A stretch of 64,000 bases of DNA, taken from the NCBI RefSeq assembly GCF_021699055.1, contig NZ_SSXC01000006.1:1-64000 (forward strand), written 5' to 3'. A program made the translations under genes and the position numbers. The notes beneath the pieces were generated by a model. It saw only the letters and a program-made list of their open reading frames with translations, was not told the origin of the DNA and did no database searches. The number at the start of each line of letters is the position of its first letter. The first letter of the stretch is position 1. Of this stretch, positions 7,077 through 17,279 are shown one piece after another. This DNA is from Blastococcus sp. MG754426. Its GTDB lineage: Bacteria; Actinomycetota; Actinomycetes; Mycobacteriales; Geodermatophilaceae.

Positions 7077-9662
7077 ATGGTTCCCGACATCGCGACCCCG
7101 GACACGACTGCCCCGGCTGCGACCGTCGGCGTACCCGACAAGCCGACCGTCGACGGGCTCGAGGAGAAGTGGATCGGCCGCTGGGCGGCCGAGGACACCT
7201 ACGCCTTCGACCGCGAGGCCGCGCTGGCTGCGCCGCGCGAGCAGATCTGGTCGATCGACACGCCCCCGCCGACCGCCAGCGGCTCGCTGCACGTGGGGCA
7301 CGTCTTCAGCTACACCCACACCGACATCGTCGCCCGCTACCAGCGGATGCGCGGCAAGCACGTCTACTACCCGATGGGCTGGGACGACAACGGCCTGCCC
7401 ACCGAGCGGCGGGTGCAGAACTACTACGGCGTCCGGTGCGACCCGTCGCTGCCCTACGACCCGTCCTTCCAGCCCCCGGCCAAGCCGGGCAAGGACCAGC
7501 AGCCGGTCTCGCGCCGCAACTTCGTCGAGCTCTGCATGCAGCTGACCGAGGAGGACGAGGCGGAGTTCGAGAAGCTGTGGCGCCGCGTGGGCCTGTCGGT
7601 GGACTGGACCAACGTCTACCGGACGATCTCGGAGTCCTCCCGGGCCACCGCGCAGCGGATGTTCCTGCGCAACCTCGCCCGCGGTGAGGCCTACGCGCAG
7701 GAGGCGCCGACCCTCTGGGACGTCACCTTCCGCACCGCCGTCGCCCAGGCCGAGCTCGAGGACCGGGAGCGCCCCGGCGCCTACCACCGGATCGCCTTCC
7801 GCTCCCCCGCCGGCCCCGTCTTCATCGAGACCACCCGGCCCGAGCTGATCCCCGCCTGCGTCGCCCTGGTCGCGCACCCCGACGACGAGCGCTACCAGCC
7901 GCTCTTCGGGACGACGGTGCGCACGCCGCTGTTCGACGTCGAGGTGCCGGTGGTCGCCCACCGCCTCGCCGAGCCGGACAAGGGCTCGGGCATCGCGATG
8001 ATCTGCACCTTCGGCGACCTCAACGACGTCACGTGGTGGCGCGAGCTGCAGCTGCCGACCCGGGCGATCGTGGGCTGGGACGGCCGGCTGCTGCCCGAGC
8101 CGCCGCCGGGCGTGGCGGCCGCCCCCTACGCCGAGCTGGCCGGCAAGACGGTGTTCAGCGCGCAGCAGCGGATCGTGGAGATGCTGCGCGAGTCCGGCGA
8201 CCTCGAGGGCGAGCCGAAGCCGATCACCCACCCGGTGAAGTTCTTCGAGAAGGGCGAGCGCCCGCTGGAGATCGTCACCACCCGCCAGTGGTACATCCGC
8301 AACGGCGGCCGCGACGCCGACCTGCGCGACGCCCTGGTGGCCCGCGGCCGGGAGATCCAGTGGGTGCCCGAGCACATGCGGCACCGCTACGACAACTGGG
8401 TGGAGGGGCTGAACGGCGACTGGCTGATCAGCCGCCAGCGCTTCTTCGGCGTCCCCTTCCCGGTCTGGTACCGCCTCGACGAGGCCGGCGAGCCGGACTA
8501 CGAGAACCCGGTCCTGGCCGACGAGGCGTCCCTGCCGGTCGACCCGTCCTCCGACGTGCCGCCGGGCTTCTCCGAGGAGCAGCGCGGCGTGCCCGGCGGG
8601 TTCATGGCCGACCCCGACGTCATGGACACCTGGGCCACGTCGTCCCTGTCCCCGCAGGTGGCCTCGGGCTGGGACACCGACCCGGAGCTGTTCGCCAAGG
8701 TCTTCCCGATGGACCAGCGCCCGCAGGCGCACGACATCATCCGCACCTGGCTGTTCTCCACGGTCGTCCGGGCGCACTTCGAGCACGGCACGGTGCCGTG
8801 GACGCACGCCACCATCTCCGGCTTCGTCGTCGACCCCGACCGCAAGAAGATGTCGAAGTCCAAGGGCAACGCGACGACGCCGATCGACGTCCTGGAGCGG
8901 TACGGCACCGACGCCGTCCGCTGGCGGGCCGCCGGTGCGCGGCCGGGCGCGGACTCGCCGTTCGACGAGGCGCAGATGAAGGTCGGCCGACGCCTGGCGA
9001 TGAAGATCCTCAACGTCGGCAAGTTCGTCCTGGGCCTGGGTGCGTCGGCCTCGCTGACCGCCGAGCAGGTGACCCAGCCGATCGACCGCGCGCTGCTCAC
9101 CGGGCTGGCCACCGTGGTGCAGGAGGCGACGGCGGCGCTGGAGTCCTACAACTACACGCGGGCGCTCGAGGTCACCGAGGCGTTCTTCTGGTCGTTCTGC
9201 GACGACTACGTGGAGCTGGTGAAGTCGCGCGCCTACGGCTCGGGCGAGGCCGCGACCTCCGCGCAGGCGGCGCTGGCCATCGCGCTCGACGTCCAGCTGC
9301 GGCTGTTCGCGCCGGTGCTGCCGTTCGCCACCGAGGAGGTCTGGTCCTGGTGGCAGACCGGCTCGGTGCACCGCGCGGCGTGGCCGGCCGCCGCCGAGCT
9401 GCCGGCCGACGGCGACCCGGCGGTCGTCACGGTGACGGCGGCGGCGCTGGCGGCGGTGCGGAAGGCGAAGTCCGACGCCAAGCAGTCGATGCGGGCCGAG
9501 GTGGAGACGGCGACGGTCACGGTGGCGCCCGACCAGCTGCCGCTGGTCGAGGCCGCGCGGTCCGACCTCGTCGACGCCGGGCGCATCCGCTCGCTGACCG
9601 TCCGCCCCGGCGAGGGCGAGCTCGCCGTCGACGTCGTCCTCGCCGAGGCCGCCGAGAGCTGA
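7077..9662 (+). CDS. valS: valyl-tRNA synthetase, archaeal-like short form
   Basis: An 861-residue class I synthetase that charges tRNA-Val with valine. HIGH-type motif HVGH is at about residues 72-75 and KMSKS at about 591-595. The editing (CP1) domain is present ([20 protein letters not shown]). After the anticodon-binding region the protein ends with about 70 residues and lacks the long C-terminal coiled-coil arm of standard bacterial ValRS. Extra sequence after the HVGH core ([15 protein letters not shown]) also resembles the archaeal-type subfamily found in some actinobacteria. The start at 7077 is supported by the leaderless -10 box. Confidence 0.95.
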   Translation: MVPDIATPDTTAPAATVGVPDKPTVDGLEEKWIGRWAAEDTYAFDREAALAAPREQIWSIDTPPPTASGSLHVGHVFSYTHTDIVARYQRMRGKHVYYPMGWDDNGLPTERRVQNYYGVRCDPSLPYDPSFQPPAKPGKDQQPVSRRNFVELCMQLTEEDEAEFEKLWRRVGLSVDWTNVYRTISESSRATAQRMFLRNLARGEAYAQEAPTLWDVTFRTAVAQAELEDRERPGAYHRIAFRSPAGPVFIETTRPELIPACVALVAHPDDERYQPLFGTTVRTPLFDVEVPVVAHRLAEPDKGSGIAMICTFGDLNDVTWWRELQLPTRAIVGWDGRLLPEPPPGVAAAPYAELAGKTVFSAQQRIVEMLRESGDLEGEPKPITHPVKFFEKGERPLEIVTTRQWYIRNGGRDADLRDALVARGREIQWVPEHMRHRYDNWVEGLNGDWLISRQRFFGVPFPVWYRLDEAGEPDYENPVLADEASLPVDPSSDVPPGFSEEQRGVPGGFMADPDVMDTWATSSLSPQVASGWDTDPELFAKVFPMDQRPQAHDIIRTWLFSTVVRAHFEHGTVPWTHATISGFVVDPDRKKMSKSKGNATTPIDVLERYGTDAVRWRAAGARPGADSPFDEAQMKVGRRLAMKILNVGKFVLGLGASASLTAEQVTQPIDRALLTGLATVVQEATAALESYNYTRALEVTEAFFWSFCDDYVELVKSRAYGSGEAATSAQAALAIALDVQLRLFAPVLPFATEEVWSWWQTGSVHRAAWPAAAELPADGDPAVVTVTAAALAAVRKAKSDAKQSMRAEVETATVTVAPDQLPLVEAARSDLVDAGRIRSLTVRPGEGELAVDVVLAEAAES

Positions 9663-9698
9663 CCCCGGTTCGACCGTGCCGCCCCGGGCGCCGACGTC

Positions 9699-10625
9699 TC
9701 AGCCTGCGTCGGCGGCCCAGGCCGGCGCGGGTCCCGTGCCGAGCCGCCAGCGCGCCGCCTCCTCCGACGGGCTGTACGGGCCGAGCGCCAGGCGCAGCGC
9801 CCGCAGCTGGGCGCGGGTGACGGCGAGCTGCGCCGCGCCGCCACGGCCCCGGCCGGGCACACCGGCGCACCCGGCGATCGACGGCGACACCACGTAGGCC
9901 GCAGCGCCGGACAACCCGCGGTAGACCACCCGCTCGGGGACGCTGAGGCCCGGTGGCGCGGCGAGGAACTCGCGCAGGTGCCCGGGAACGGGCCGCAGCC
10001 GCGGGCGGTAGGCGGCGAGGGCCTCGGCCAGCTCGGCCCTCGTCAACGGCAGGTCGGTGGCCCCCAGCTCCGCCGCGGCGCGGGCCCACTCCCCCACGTA
10101 GACGTCGGGCCAACCGCGGCCGAAGCGCGGGGTCAGGTCGCTGCCGACCGCCTGCTGGGCGGCGAGGAAGGCGTCGGTGAAGGCCAGGTGCACCCAGCGC
10201 AGCAGCGCCGGGTCGGACGCCGAGTAGGCCGTGCCACCCACCCGGCCGCGGACGCGGGCGTGCATGGCCCGGACCCGGGCCGCCTCCCGCTCGGCCAGCT
10301 CGGTCGAGCCGAAGGTGCTGACGACCAGCCAGCGGGCGGTGCCGGCCAGCCGCTTCCACGGGTCCTCGCGGTAGGCCGAGTGCCGCTGCACCCCGGCCAG
10401 CGCGAGCGGGTGGGCGCCCTGCCCCAGCAGCGCCGCGACCCCGCCGACCAGCGTGGCGAGGTCGCCGTGCACGCGCCAGACGACGCCGTCGGGCTCGAAC
10501 CAGCCGGGGCCGGTGCCGACGCGGGCGATGTCGCGGACCCAGTCCGGGGCGCCGGTCGGATCACCGGAGACGCGGGACCGGAACGCCTCCCGCGCCTGCT
10601 GGGGCAGGGAGGTCAGGGCGCGCAC
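9699..10625 (-). CDS. oxygenase MpaB family protein (DUF2236)
   Basis: A 308-residue protein. It has the DUF2236/MpaB pattern: FRSRVSGDP near the N terminus, HGDLATLVGGVAALLGQGAHPLALAGV in the first third, RWVHLAFTDAFLAAQQ in the middle and a C-terminal helical region. The family includes a mycophenolic-acid pathway oxygenase and is related to latex-clearing heme proteins; most actinobacterial members have no known substrate. The GTG start at 10623-10625 is chosen because the longer frame adds a low-complexity stretch. It is followed tail-to-tail by valS. Confidence 0.8.
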   Translation of the reverse strand: MRALTSLPQQAREAFRSRVSGDPTGAPDWVRDIARVGTGPGWFEPDGVVWRVHGDLATLVGGVAALLGQGAHPLALAGVQRHSAYREDPWKRLAGTARWLVVSTFGSTELAEREAARVRAMHARVRGRVGGTAYSASDPALLRWVHLAFTDAFLAAQQAVGSDLTPRFGRGWPDVYVGEWARAAAELGATDLPLTRAELAEALAAYRPRLRPVPGHLREFLAAPPGLSVPERVVYRGLSGAAAYVVSPSIAGCAGVPGRGRGGAAQLAVTRAQLRALRLALGPYSPSEEAARWRLGTGPAPAWAADAG

Positions 10626-10662
10626 GCCCCGAATGTGCCACGCAGCGGGTGCACCGGGACGC

Positions 10663-11190
10663 TCAGCGGGTGAGCTCGACCAGCTTGCGCACCGTGTTCC
10701 AGTTGCGGGTGGTCCCGGCGGCACCGAGCAGCCGGTCCCACGAACGGCCCGCGGTGCTGCTGCGCTGGAAGCCCTCGGGCAGCCACGCGTAGAGCTCGCG
10801 CCCGCGCACCACGTGCTCCCCGTTCTCGGCCGCCGGCAGCGCCGCCACCCGCTCGGGGTCCAGGGGCTCGGCGTAGAAGGTGACTGCGTAGCGCGCGGCG
10901 TCGGTGGCGACGTGGCCCAGCGGGTCGGCGGCCAGCACGGCGGCGAGCTCGTCGGCCGTGCGGACGACGACGGGGACGTCCAGCGCGAAGTGGTCGGCGA
11001 TCGCGGCGGACAGGTCGGCGGCGAGCTCCGCCTCCGGCAGCGGGCTCTCGAGCAGGACGTTGCCGCTGGCCAGGTGGGTGCGGACGGCGCCGTACCCGCG
11101 GGCGGTGAGCACCTCGCGCAGCCGCGGCATCGGGACCCGGCGGGTGGCGCCCAGGTTGACCGCCCGCAGCAGGGCCACGTACCGCGTCAC
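10663..11190 (-). CDS. DUF1697 domain protein
   Basis: A 175-residue protein beginning TRYVALLRAVNLGATRRVPM, the hallmark DUF1697 N terminus, with LASGNVLLESP in the first third and a C-terminal WNTVRKLVEL block. The family is widespread and its function unknown. The GTG at 11188-11190 is selected because a TAGCGT box lies exactly 7 bases upstream (leaderless). A longer frame to 11217 would include this promoter. Confidence 0.88.
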   Translation of the reverse strand: MTRYVALLRAVNLGATRRVPMPRLREVLTARGYGAVRTHLASGNVLLESPLPEAELAADLSAAIADHFALDVPVVVRTADELAAVLAADPLGHVATDAARYAVTFYAEPLDPERVAALPAAENGEHVVRGRELYAWLPEGFQRSSTAGRSWDRLLGAAGTTRNWNTVRKLVELTR

Positions 11191-11197
11191 GTCCCGG

Positions 11198-11203
11198 ACG
11201 CTA
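11198..11203 (-). promoter_or_regulatory. -10 box of the DUF1697 gene, leaderless layout
   Basis: Reading the minus strand: TAGCGT, 7 bases, GTG at 11190. Confidence 0.5.
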
Positions 11204-11229
11204 GCGCTGATCTGCACCCGGCATGCGGG

Positions 11230-11290
11230 AGGCGTTGTCCCTGATCACGACATCCGGCCCTTCCGAGTGTCGTGATCAGGGACAACGCCT
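11230..11290. repeat. 23-bp perfect inverted repeat between divergent genes
   Basis: Arms at 11230-11252 and 11268-11290 are exact reverse complements, with a 15-base loop. The arms contain CCTGATCACGACA. It lies between two genes that diverge, so it is not a simple terminator. It could be a dispersed intergenic element, a small hairpin RNA or a nucleoid/regulator site. Confidence 0.7.
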
Positions 11291-11350
11291 GCGGGGCCGT
11301 CCACAGGTCTGCCTCTGGCGCCCCGTTGCGGGACGGCTGACGGCCACTCT

Positions 11351-12283
11351 GTGGCCGTGCACGATGTCCTCCAACTGCTCGGTCCCGCTCGCGTGGCGTC
11401 GACCGCGACGCTGTCGCGTCTCGTCGCACCGCGCACCGTCGGGCGCTGGCTCGCTACCGGCCGCATCGTGCACCTGCACCCCGGCTGGGTCACGGTCCCG
11501 GAACTCGTCGACGACTGGACCGTCCGCGCCTACGCAGCCGCGTCCTACTGCGGAGGGCCCCTCAGCCACTGGAGCGCACTGGCCGTCCACGGGCTCGGCG
11601 ACGAGTACACCCGGTTGCACGTCACCGTGCCGGCGGGAGCGAGGGTGCGGTCGTCACCGCGGCTCCGTGTCCACCGCAGCCGGTTGCCGTTCGGGCTGAC
11701 CACCGCGCGAGGGCTGGTGACGACGCCGGTCAGCCGGGCGCTGGTGGACAGCTGGGGCGACGCGCACTCCGCGACGGCGGTACGGGCCTCCCCCGGCCTG
11801 GCCCGCGCAGCGGTGCTGCGCGCGGTGCAGCGGCGGCGCGTCCAGCCGGCCGAGGTGGCGGACGAGCTCGACCGCCGCCCCAACCTCCCCGGGAAGGCGG
11901 AACTGCACGAGCTGCTGGGCCTCGTCGCGGGTGGGAGCCACAGCGAGCTGGAGATCTTCGGCCTCCGGCACATCCTCACCGTCCCCGGGCTGCCGGAGTG
12001 CAGACGCCAGTACCGGGTGGACCTGCGCGACGGGCCCGTCTTCCTCGACGCGGCATGGCCGGACGTGCTCCTGGCGGTCGAACTCGACGGCGCCGCCTTC
12101 CACGGCTCCCCGGCGGCACGGGAACGAGACCTGCGCCGGGACGCCGCCCTCGCCGTCCTCGGCTGGCAGACCTTGCGCTTCAGCTACCGACGGGCCACCT
12201 CGGACCCGGCCGGTTGCCGCGCCCAGATCGCGGAGATCTACTGCCGCCGCTTGGGCGATGTCCCTCAGGCGGACATGAGATGA
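11351..12283 (+). CDS. DUF559 domain protein with AbiEi-like N terminus
   Basis: A 310-residue protein. The N-terminal part (about 1-45) resembles the winged-helix AbiEi/type IV antitoxin domain (ASTATLSRLVAPRTVGRWLATG). The C-terminal part is a Vsr/DUF559-like endonuclease fold: YRVDLRDGPVFLDAAWPDVLLAVELDGAAFH, followed by RDLRRDAALAVLGWQTLRFSY. The D/E residues in FLDAAWPD and VELDG fit the PD-(D/E)XK core. Such genes are abundant as solitary copies in actinobacteria and their role is unknown. GTG codons at 11351 and 11357 are equally possible starts. Confidence 0.75.
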   Translation: MAVHDVLQLLGPARVASTATLSRLVAPRTVGRWLATGRIVHLHPGWVTVPELVDDWTVRAYAAASYCGGPLSHWSALAVHGLGDEYTRLHVTVPAGARVRSSPRLRVHRSRLPFGLTTARGLVTTPVSRALVDSWGDAHSATAVRASPGLARAAVLRAVQRRRVQPAEVADELDRRPNLPGKAELHELLGLVAGGSHSELEIFGLRHILTVPGLPECRRQYRVDLRDGPVFLDAAWPDVLLAVELDGAAFHGSPAARERDLRRDAALAVLGWQTLRFSYRRATSDPAGCRAQIAEIYCRRLGDVPQADMR

Positions 12284-12337
12284 CCGCGAACGTCGCGTGC
12301 AGGGTCATCGCTCCCCGGCAGGCTCGTCCGGTGAACG

Positions 12338-12374
12338 CCAGAGGCCCAGAACCGGGCGGGTCCTGGGCCTCTGG
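12338..12374. terminator. bidirectional terminator hairpin after clpX
   Basis: CCAGAGGCCCAG (12338-12349) pairs perfectly with CTGGGCCTCTGG (12363-12374). It lies 22 bases past the clpX stop and 55 bases past the stop of the convergent plus-strand gene. Confidence 0.75.
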
Positions 12375-12395
12375 GCTGCCGTGGTCAGCTGTGGC

Positions 12396-13670
12396 TCACG
12401 CCGACTTCTCGCGGGGGGCTCGGGTCGGCTTGCGCGGCACGATGGTCGGGTTCACGTGCTCCAGCACGACCTCCTTGGTGATCACCACGGAGGCGACGTC
12501 GTCCCGGCTCGGGACGTCGTACATCACCGACTGGAGCACCTCCTCCATGATCGCCCGGAGCCCGCGGGCGCCGGTGCCGCGGAGGATCGCCTGGTCCGCG
12601 ACCGCCTCGAGCGCGTCGTCGGTGAACTCCAGCTCCACGCCGTCGAGCTCGAACAGCTTCCGGTACTGGCGCACCAGGGCGTTCTTCGGCTCGGTCAGGA
12701 TGTTGATCAGGGCCTGGCGGTCGAGCTTGCGCACGCTGGTGATCACCGGGAGCCGGCCGATGAACTCGGGGATCATGCCGAACTTCAGCAGGTCCTCGGG
12801 CATGACCTCGGCGAAGGCGTTGGCGTCCTCGATCTCCTGCTTGCCGCGGACCTCGCCGGCGAAGCCGATCCCCTGCTTGCCGGCGCGGGCCTCGATGACC
12901 TGCTCCAGGCCGGCGAACGCGCCACCCACGATGAACAGCACGTTGGTGGTGTCGATCTGGATGAACTCCTGGTGCGGGTGCTTGCGCCCACCCTGCGGCG
13001 GCACCGACGCCGTCGTCCCCTCGAGGATCTTCAGCAGCGCCTGCTGCACGCCCTCGCCGGAGACGTCGCGCGTGATCGACGGGTTCTCGCTCTTGCGGGC
13101 GATCTTGTCGACCTCGTCGATGTAGATGATGCCGGTCTCGGCCCGCTTGACGTCGTAGTCGGCGGCCTGGATCAGCTTGAGCAGGATGTTCTCGACGTCC
13201 TCACCGACGTAGCCGGCCTCGGTCAGCGCCGTGGCATCGGCGATGGCGAACGGGACGTTGAGCATCCGCGCCAGCGTCTGGGCGAGGTGGGTCTTGCCGC
13301 AGCCGGTGGGGCCGATCAGCAGGATGTTGGACTTCGCCAGCTCGACGGCGTCCTCGCGGGAGGCGCGGTCACCGCCGGCCTGGATCCGCTTGTAGTGGTT
13401 GTAGACGGCGACCGAGAGCGTCCGCTTGGCCTTGTCCTGGCCGATGACGTACTGGTCGAGGAAGTCGTGGATCTCCTTGGGCTTGGGCAGCTCGTCGAAC
13501 TTCAGGTCCGACGACTCCGAGAGCTCTTCCTCGATGATCTCGTTGCAGAGGTCGATGCACTCGTCGCAGATGTAGACCCCGGGGCCAGCGATGAGCTTCT
13601 TGACCTGCTTCTGGCTCTTGCCGCAGAACGAGCACTTGAGCAGGTCACCGCTCTCACCGATTCGTGCCAC
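12396..13670 (-). CDS. clpX: ATP-dependent Clp protease, ATP-binding subunit ClpX
   Basis: A 424-residue AAA+ unfoldase. The N-terminal zinc-binding domain has Cys 13, 16, 35 and 38. Walker A is GPTGCGKT (about 120-127). The pore loop GYVGED and the sensor region [20 protein letters not shown] are intact. It unfolds and feeds substrates into ClpP. It lies downstream of clpP1-clpP2 on the same strand with about 300 bases between, so it may have its own promoter. The C terminus is of normal length. Confidence 0.98.
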   Translation of the reverse strand: MARIGESGDLLKCSFCGKSQKQVKKLIAGPGVYICDECIDLCNEIIEEELSESSDLKFDELPKPKEIHDFLDQYVIGQDKAKRTLSVAVYNHYKRIQAGGDRASREDAVELAKSNILLIGPTGCGKTHLAQTLARMLNVPFAIADATALTEAGYVGEDVENILLKLIQAADYDVKRAETGIIYIDEVDKIARKSENPSITRDVSGEGVQQALLKILEGTTASVPPQGGRKHPHQEFIQIDTTNVLFIVGGAFAGLEQVIEARAGKQGIGFAGEVRGKQEIEDANAFAEVMPEDLLKFGMIPEFIGRLPVITSVRKLDRQALINILTEPKNALVRQYRKLFELDGVELEFTDDALEAVADQAILRGTGARGLRAIMEEVLQSVMYDVPSRDDVASVVITKEVVLEHVNPTIVPRKPTRAPREKSA

Positions 13671-13968
13671 CTGCTGACCTCCACCTCGACAGTCGCCGGT
13701 CCTGGTGTCAGGTACCCGCGGGTTGGACCCTGCTTGCTTGTCTTCTGCCCCTGCTCGACCCCGCTGGCAGGCTGCCCCGCGAGGCTCTCCTCCCGGCGGT
13801 GCGGGCCGGGGATCGGGCGTTCGCCGAACCTACCCGCCGCCTCCGGCCGGTCCGGGCAATGACTCACCCGGATGACCCGAGGCCGTCCCTCTTCTGTCCC
13901 GTCGTGCCCTCGGACCCCCGACGGTACGGGCCGAACACGCGCCTCGCGCGCCCCCGGCCCGTACCGGA

Positions 13969-14598
13969 TCAGGCAGTCGGGAGGGCGTTCAGCTTCCGGC
14001 TCTGGATCACCTGGTCGACGATCCCGTACTCCTTGGCCTCCGGAGCGGTGAGGATCTTGTCGCGGTCGATGTCGGCGCGGACCTGGTCGGCGGTCCGGCC
14101 GGTGTGCCGCGCCAGGATCTCCTCCATCTGCGTGCGCACCCGCTGGATCTCGGCGGCGTGGATCTCCAGGTCGGAGACCTGACCGCCGGCCTCTCCGGAG
14201 GGCTGGTGGATCAGCACGCGGGAGTACGGCAGCGCCAGCCGCTTGCCCGGCGTCCCGGCGGCGAGCAGGACGGCCGCGGCCGAGGCGGCCTGACCCATGC
14301 AGACGGTCTGGATGTCGGGCCGGACGAACATCATCGTGTCGTAGATGGCCATCAGCGAGGTGAAGGAGCCACCGGGCGAGTTGATGTAGATGGTGATGTC
14401 GCGGTCCGGGTCGGCCGACTCGAGGGTGATGAGCTGCGCCATCACGTCGTTCGCCGACGCGTCGTCGATCTGCACCCCGAGGAAGATGATGCGCTCCTCG
14501 AAGAGCTTGTTGTACGGGTTGGACTCCTTCATGCCGTAGCTCGTGCGCTCCACGAAGGAAGGCAGGATGTACCGGCTGGAGGGCATCTGGAAGCTCAT
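13969..14598 (-). CDS. clpP2: ATP-dependent Clp protease proteolytic subunit ClpP2
   Basis: A 209-residue serine peptidase. The triad is visible: Ser in [10 protein letters not shown] (about 106), His in [11 protein letters not shown] (about 131) and Asp in [10 protein letters not shown] (about 180). Actinobacteria carry two ClpP proteins that assemble as a mixed ClpP1P2 tetradecamer. The ATG at 14596-14598 gives the usual short N-terminal propeptide before [10 protein letters not shown]. It follows clpP1 with 20 bases between, so they are co-transcribed. Confidence 0.97.
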   Translation of the reverse strand: MSFQMPSSRYILPSFVERTSYGMKESNPYNKLFEERIIFLGVQIDDASANDVMAQLITLESADPDRDITIYINSPGGSFTSLMAIYDTMMFVRPDIQTVCMGQAASAAAVLLAAGTPGKRLALPYSRVLIHQPSGEAGGQVSDLEIHAAEIQRVRTQMEEILARHTGRTADQVRADIDRDKILTAPEAKEYGIVDQVIQSRKLNALPTA

Positions 14599-14618
14599 GT
14601 GTCTGTGTCCTCGGGCGC

Positions 14619-15257
14619 TCAGTTGTCGGAGACCGGGTTGGCGCTGTCGGTCATCGCGGCACGGCTGACGACGTGGTCGACGAAGCCGTACTCGAGCGCC
14701 TCCTGCGCGGTGAACCAGCGGTCGCGGTCGGCGTCCTTCTCGATCTGCTCGACGCTCTGACCGGTGTGGAATGACTGCAGCTCGTTGAGCTCCCGCTTGG
14801 TGCGGCGGAACAGGTCGGCCTGGATCGCGATGTCGGCCGCGGTGCCGCCGACGCCGGCCGAGGGCTGGTGCATCATGATCCGCGCGTGGGGCAGGGCGTA
14901 GCGCTTGCCCTTGGTGCCGGCGGTGAGCAGGAACTGGCCCATCGAGGCGGCCAGGCCCATGCCGTAGGTGGCGACGTCGCAGTCGATGAACTGCATCGTG
15001 TCGTAGATGGCCATGCCGGCGCTGACCGAGCCGCCGGGCGAGTTGATGTAGAGGTGGATGTCCCGCTTCGGGTCCTCCGCGGACAGCAGGAGCATCTGGG
15101 CGGCCAGCTGGTTGGCGATGACGTCGTCGACCTGGGTGCCCAGGAAGATGATGCGCTCGCGCAGCAGGCGCTCGTAGACCGAGTCGCCGAGGTTCATCCC
15201 CCCGCCGTTGGCGCGCAGCAGCGGCGCGCTGGCCAGGTTCGGGTCGGTGGTGCTCAC
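14619..15257 (-). CDS. clpP1: ATP-dependent Clp protease proteolytic subunit ClpP1
   Basis: A 212-residue serine peptidase with Ser in [10 protein letters not shown] (about 105), His in [11 protein letters not shown] (about 130) and Asp in [10 protein letters not shown] (about 179). The N-terminal [19 protein letters not shown] is the family start. The GTG start at 15255-15257 follows a good GGAGGT about 12 bases upstream. It is the first gene of the clpP1-clpP2 operon. A ClgR-like site lies about 160 bases upstream. Confidence 0.96.
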   Translation of the reverse strand: MSTTDPNLASAPLLRANGGGMNLGDSVYERLLRERIIFLGTQVDDVIANQLAAQMLLLSAEDPKRDIHLYINSPGGSVSAGMAIYDTMQFIDCDVATYGMGLAASMGQFLLTAGTKGKRYALPHARIMMHQPSAGVGGTAADIAIQADLFRRTKRELNELQSFHTGQSVEQIEKDADRDRWFTAQEALEYGFVDHVVSRAAMTDSANPVSDN

Positions 15258-15370
15258 GGGTGCGGTGACCTCCGTAGGACGCGTGTCGTGGCAGTCGGTC
15301 TCGGTGTGGTGCGGGGCCCGGAACGGCCTGCCGGGAGAGGTATCCCCCGGCGATCGCCTGAGTCCTGTCG

Positions 15371-15376
15371 ACCCTA
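15371..15376 (-). promoter_or_regulatory. putative -10 box of the clpP1P2 operon
   Basis: Minus-strand TAGGGT about 115 bases upstream of the clpP1 start and about 40 bases downstream of the ClgR-like site. Confidence 0.35.
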
Positions 15377-15414
15377 ACGCGCACCTGCGACGGGACAGTC
15401 CCCGTGGCGGCGGT

Positions 15415-15428
15415 GTTCGCCGTCGGCG
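15415..15428 (-). promoter_or_regulatory. candidate ClgR-binding site upstream of clpP1
   Basis: The minus strand reads CGCCGACGGCGAAC, matching the core of the actinobacterial ClgR consensus CGCYNANRGCGWWS at every position. The outer W positions on the other side are not matched. ClgR is known to activate clpP1P2 in Corynebacterium, Streptomyces and Mycobacterium. Confidence 0.5.
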
Positions 15429-15513
15429 CAGCGACGACCCCGGAACGGCGACGACGCCGCCCCGCCCGGATGGGCAGGACGGCGTCGCCGCGGAGGGCGG
15501 TCCCGTCCAGAGG

Positions 15514-15539
15514 CTCACCCCGAGCGTGCGAGGGGTGAG
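15514..15539 (-). terminator. hairpin after the trigger factor gene
   Basis: CTCACCCC (15514-15521) and GGGGTGAG (15532-15539) form a perfect 8-bp stem with a 10-base loop, 18 bases beyond the tig stop. A second, imperfect GC-rich stem lies at 15447-15489. There is no U-tract. Confidence 0.6.
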
Positions 15540-15556
15540 GGGGACGGGGTCCTTTC

Positions 15557-17020
15557 TCAGGCCTTGGTGACGTCCTCGGTGTCCTCGGTCGCCCCTTCGG
15601 CGGCCTCCGTGGCGACGGCCTGGACGCCGATCTCCTCGGCCTCGACCGGGGCCTCCTCGGTGTCCCCGGCGGGGGTCTCCTCGGCGGCCGCCTGGACCGT
15701 CTTCGGCCGCAGGGCGTCGAGGTCGACGGTCCGGCCCGACTCGTCGGTGATCGTCGTCTGCTCGAGCAGCTGCGCGAGGGTCTTGGTGCGCCGGACGTCG
15801 GCGACGAACTCGGCGATGTTGCCGCTCTGCTGCAACTGCTGGGCGAACTGCTCCGGGCTCATCCGGTTGCGCTGCGCCTGCGCCATGATCTGCGCCGACA
15901 GGTCGTCGTTGCCGACGGTGACCTCACGGGCGTCGGCGATGGCGTCGAGGATGAACTGCGTCTTGACCGCCTGCTCGACGTTGGTGCGCTGGTCGGCCTC
16001 GTAGTCCTCGCGGCTCTCCACGCCCGACATCTGCAGGAAGGCGTCCCAGTCCATGCCGGCCTGGGCGAGCTCGCGCTCGAAGGCCTGGTTGCGCCACTGC
16101 ACCTCGCGCTCGACCAGGTTCTCCGGCACCGGCACCTCGATGGTCTCGATGAGGTGCTCGACCAGCTTGTCGCGCGCCTGCGCGCCCTGCTGGATCACCT
16201 TGGTGCGGGCCAGCCGGGTGCGGGCGTCCTCCCGCAGCTCCTCGAGGGTGTCGAACTCGCTGGCGGTCTGCGCGAACTCGTCGTCGAGCTCCGGCAGCTC
16301 CTTCTCCTTCACCGAGCGGACGGTGACGGTGACGTCGGCCAGCTGGCCGGCGTCGGGGCCGGAGAGGAGCGCGGTCTGGAAGGTCTTCGACTCGTCGGCG
16401 GAGAGGCCGCGGACGGCGTCGTCGAGACCCTCCATCAGGTTGCCCGAGCCGACCTCGTACGACATGCCCGTGGTGGAACCGTCCTCCAGGACCTCGCCGT
16501 CGAGCTTGGCCTCGAGGTCGATGGAGACGAAGTCGCCGTCCTGGGCGGCGCGCTCGACGCCGGTGAGCATGCCGAAGCGCTCGCGCATGACGGAGATCTG
16601 CTGGTCGATCTCCTCGTCGGTGACCTCGACGTCGTCGACGGTCACGGCCAGGGAGTCCAGCGCCGGCAGCTCGAGCTGCGGGGCGACGTCGACCTCGGCG
16701 GTGAAGGCGAGGGTGTCGTTGTCGTCGAGGCGGGTGACCTCGATGTCGGGCTGGCCCAGGACGCGGACCTGGTTCTCGCGGATGACCTCGGAGTAGATCT
16801 CCGGGACGGCGTGCTGGACGACCTGCTCCAGGACGACGGGGCGGCCGAGGCGCTGGTCGAGCACGCGGTTGGGGACCTTGCCGGGGCGGAACCCGGGGAC
16901 GCGGACCTGCTTGCCCAGCTCCTTGTAGACCTCACCGAAGGCGTGGTCCAGGTCCCCCCACGGCACCTCGATCGCCATCCGGACCCGCGTGGGGCCCAGT
17001 TCCTCGATGGTGCTCTTCAC
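15557..17020 (-). CDS. tig: trigger factor
   Basis: A 487-residue ribosome-associated chaperone. The ribosome-binding loop GFRPGKVP is at about 43-50. The FKBP-type prolyl isomerase domain follows (around 150-240: [16 protein letters not shown]), then a long helical C-terminal domain and a disordered acidic tail rich in Glu, Ala and Thr from about 440. It acts on nascent chains leaving the ribosome. Its placement directly upstream of clpP1-clpP2-clpX is the common bacterial arrangement. Confidence 0.97.
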   Translation of the reverse strand: MKSTIEELGPTRVRMAIEVPWGDLDHAFGEVYKELGKQVRVPGFRPGKVPNRVLDQRLGRPVVLEQVVQHAVPEIYSEVIRENQVRVLGQPDIEVTRLDDNDTLAFTAEVDVAPQLELPALDSLAVTVDDVEVTDEEIDQQISVMRERFGMLTGVERAAQDGDFVSIDLEAKLDGEVLEDGSTTGMSYEVGSGNLMEGLDDAVRGLSADESKTFQTALLSGPDAGQLADVTVTVRSVKEKELPELDDEFAQTASEFDTLEELREDARTRLARTKVIQQGAQARDKLVEHLIETIEVPVPENLVEREVQWRNQAFERELAQAGMDWDAFLQMSGVESREDYEADQRTNVEQAVKTQFILDAIADAREVTVGNDDLSAQIMAQAQRNRMSPEQFAQQLQQSGNIAEFVADVRRTKTLAQLLEQTTITDESGRTVDLDALRPKTVQAAAEETPAGDTEEAPVEAEEIGVQAVATEAAEGATEDTEDVTKA

Positions 17021-17116
17021 AGCGGCAGTGCTCCTCGGTGAGACAGTGGTGTGCAGGCGCCCGGGCGGACTCGGGACGCCGGGTCGACCCCCGAGTCTAG
17101 AGACGTCGGGGCACGG

Positions 17117-17190
17117 TCGGGGTGGCGGGATTTGAACCCACGGCCCCCCGCTCCCAAAGCGGGTGCGCTACCAAGCTGCGCCACACCCCG
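17117..17190 (-). tRNA. tRNA-Pro (anticodon TGG)
   Basis: On the minus strand the 7-bp acceptor stem CGGGGTG/CACCCCG, D arm, anticodon stem CCCGC/GCGGG with loop TTTGGGA, and T arm GTGGG-TTCAAAT-CCCGC fold as a complete tRNA. Loop positions 3-5 read TGG. The discriminator base is A and no CCA is encoded. Confidence 0.96.
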
Positions 17191-17279
17191 TGGCCGCACG
17201 AGTCTAGGCGGACCGGCGGCCGGCCGGGCGGGCGCGGTCGTCAGGGCACGCGGGTCACCGCCGCGGTGCAGGCGCCCGC

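Noticed and set aside
6516-9371. 951-codon minus-strand frame opposite valS
   Set aside because: It is antisense to a clearly real synthetase and shows repetitive Arg/Val/Asp/Gly-rich shadow composition.
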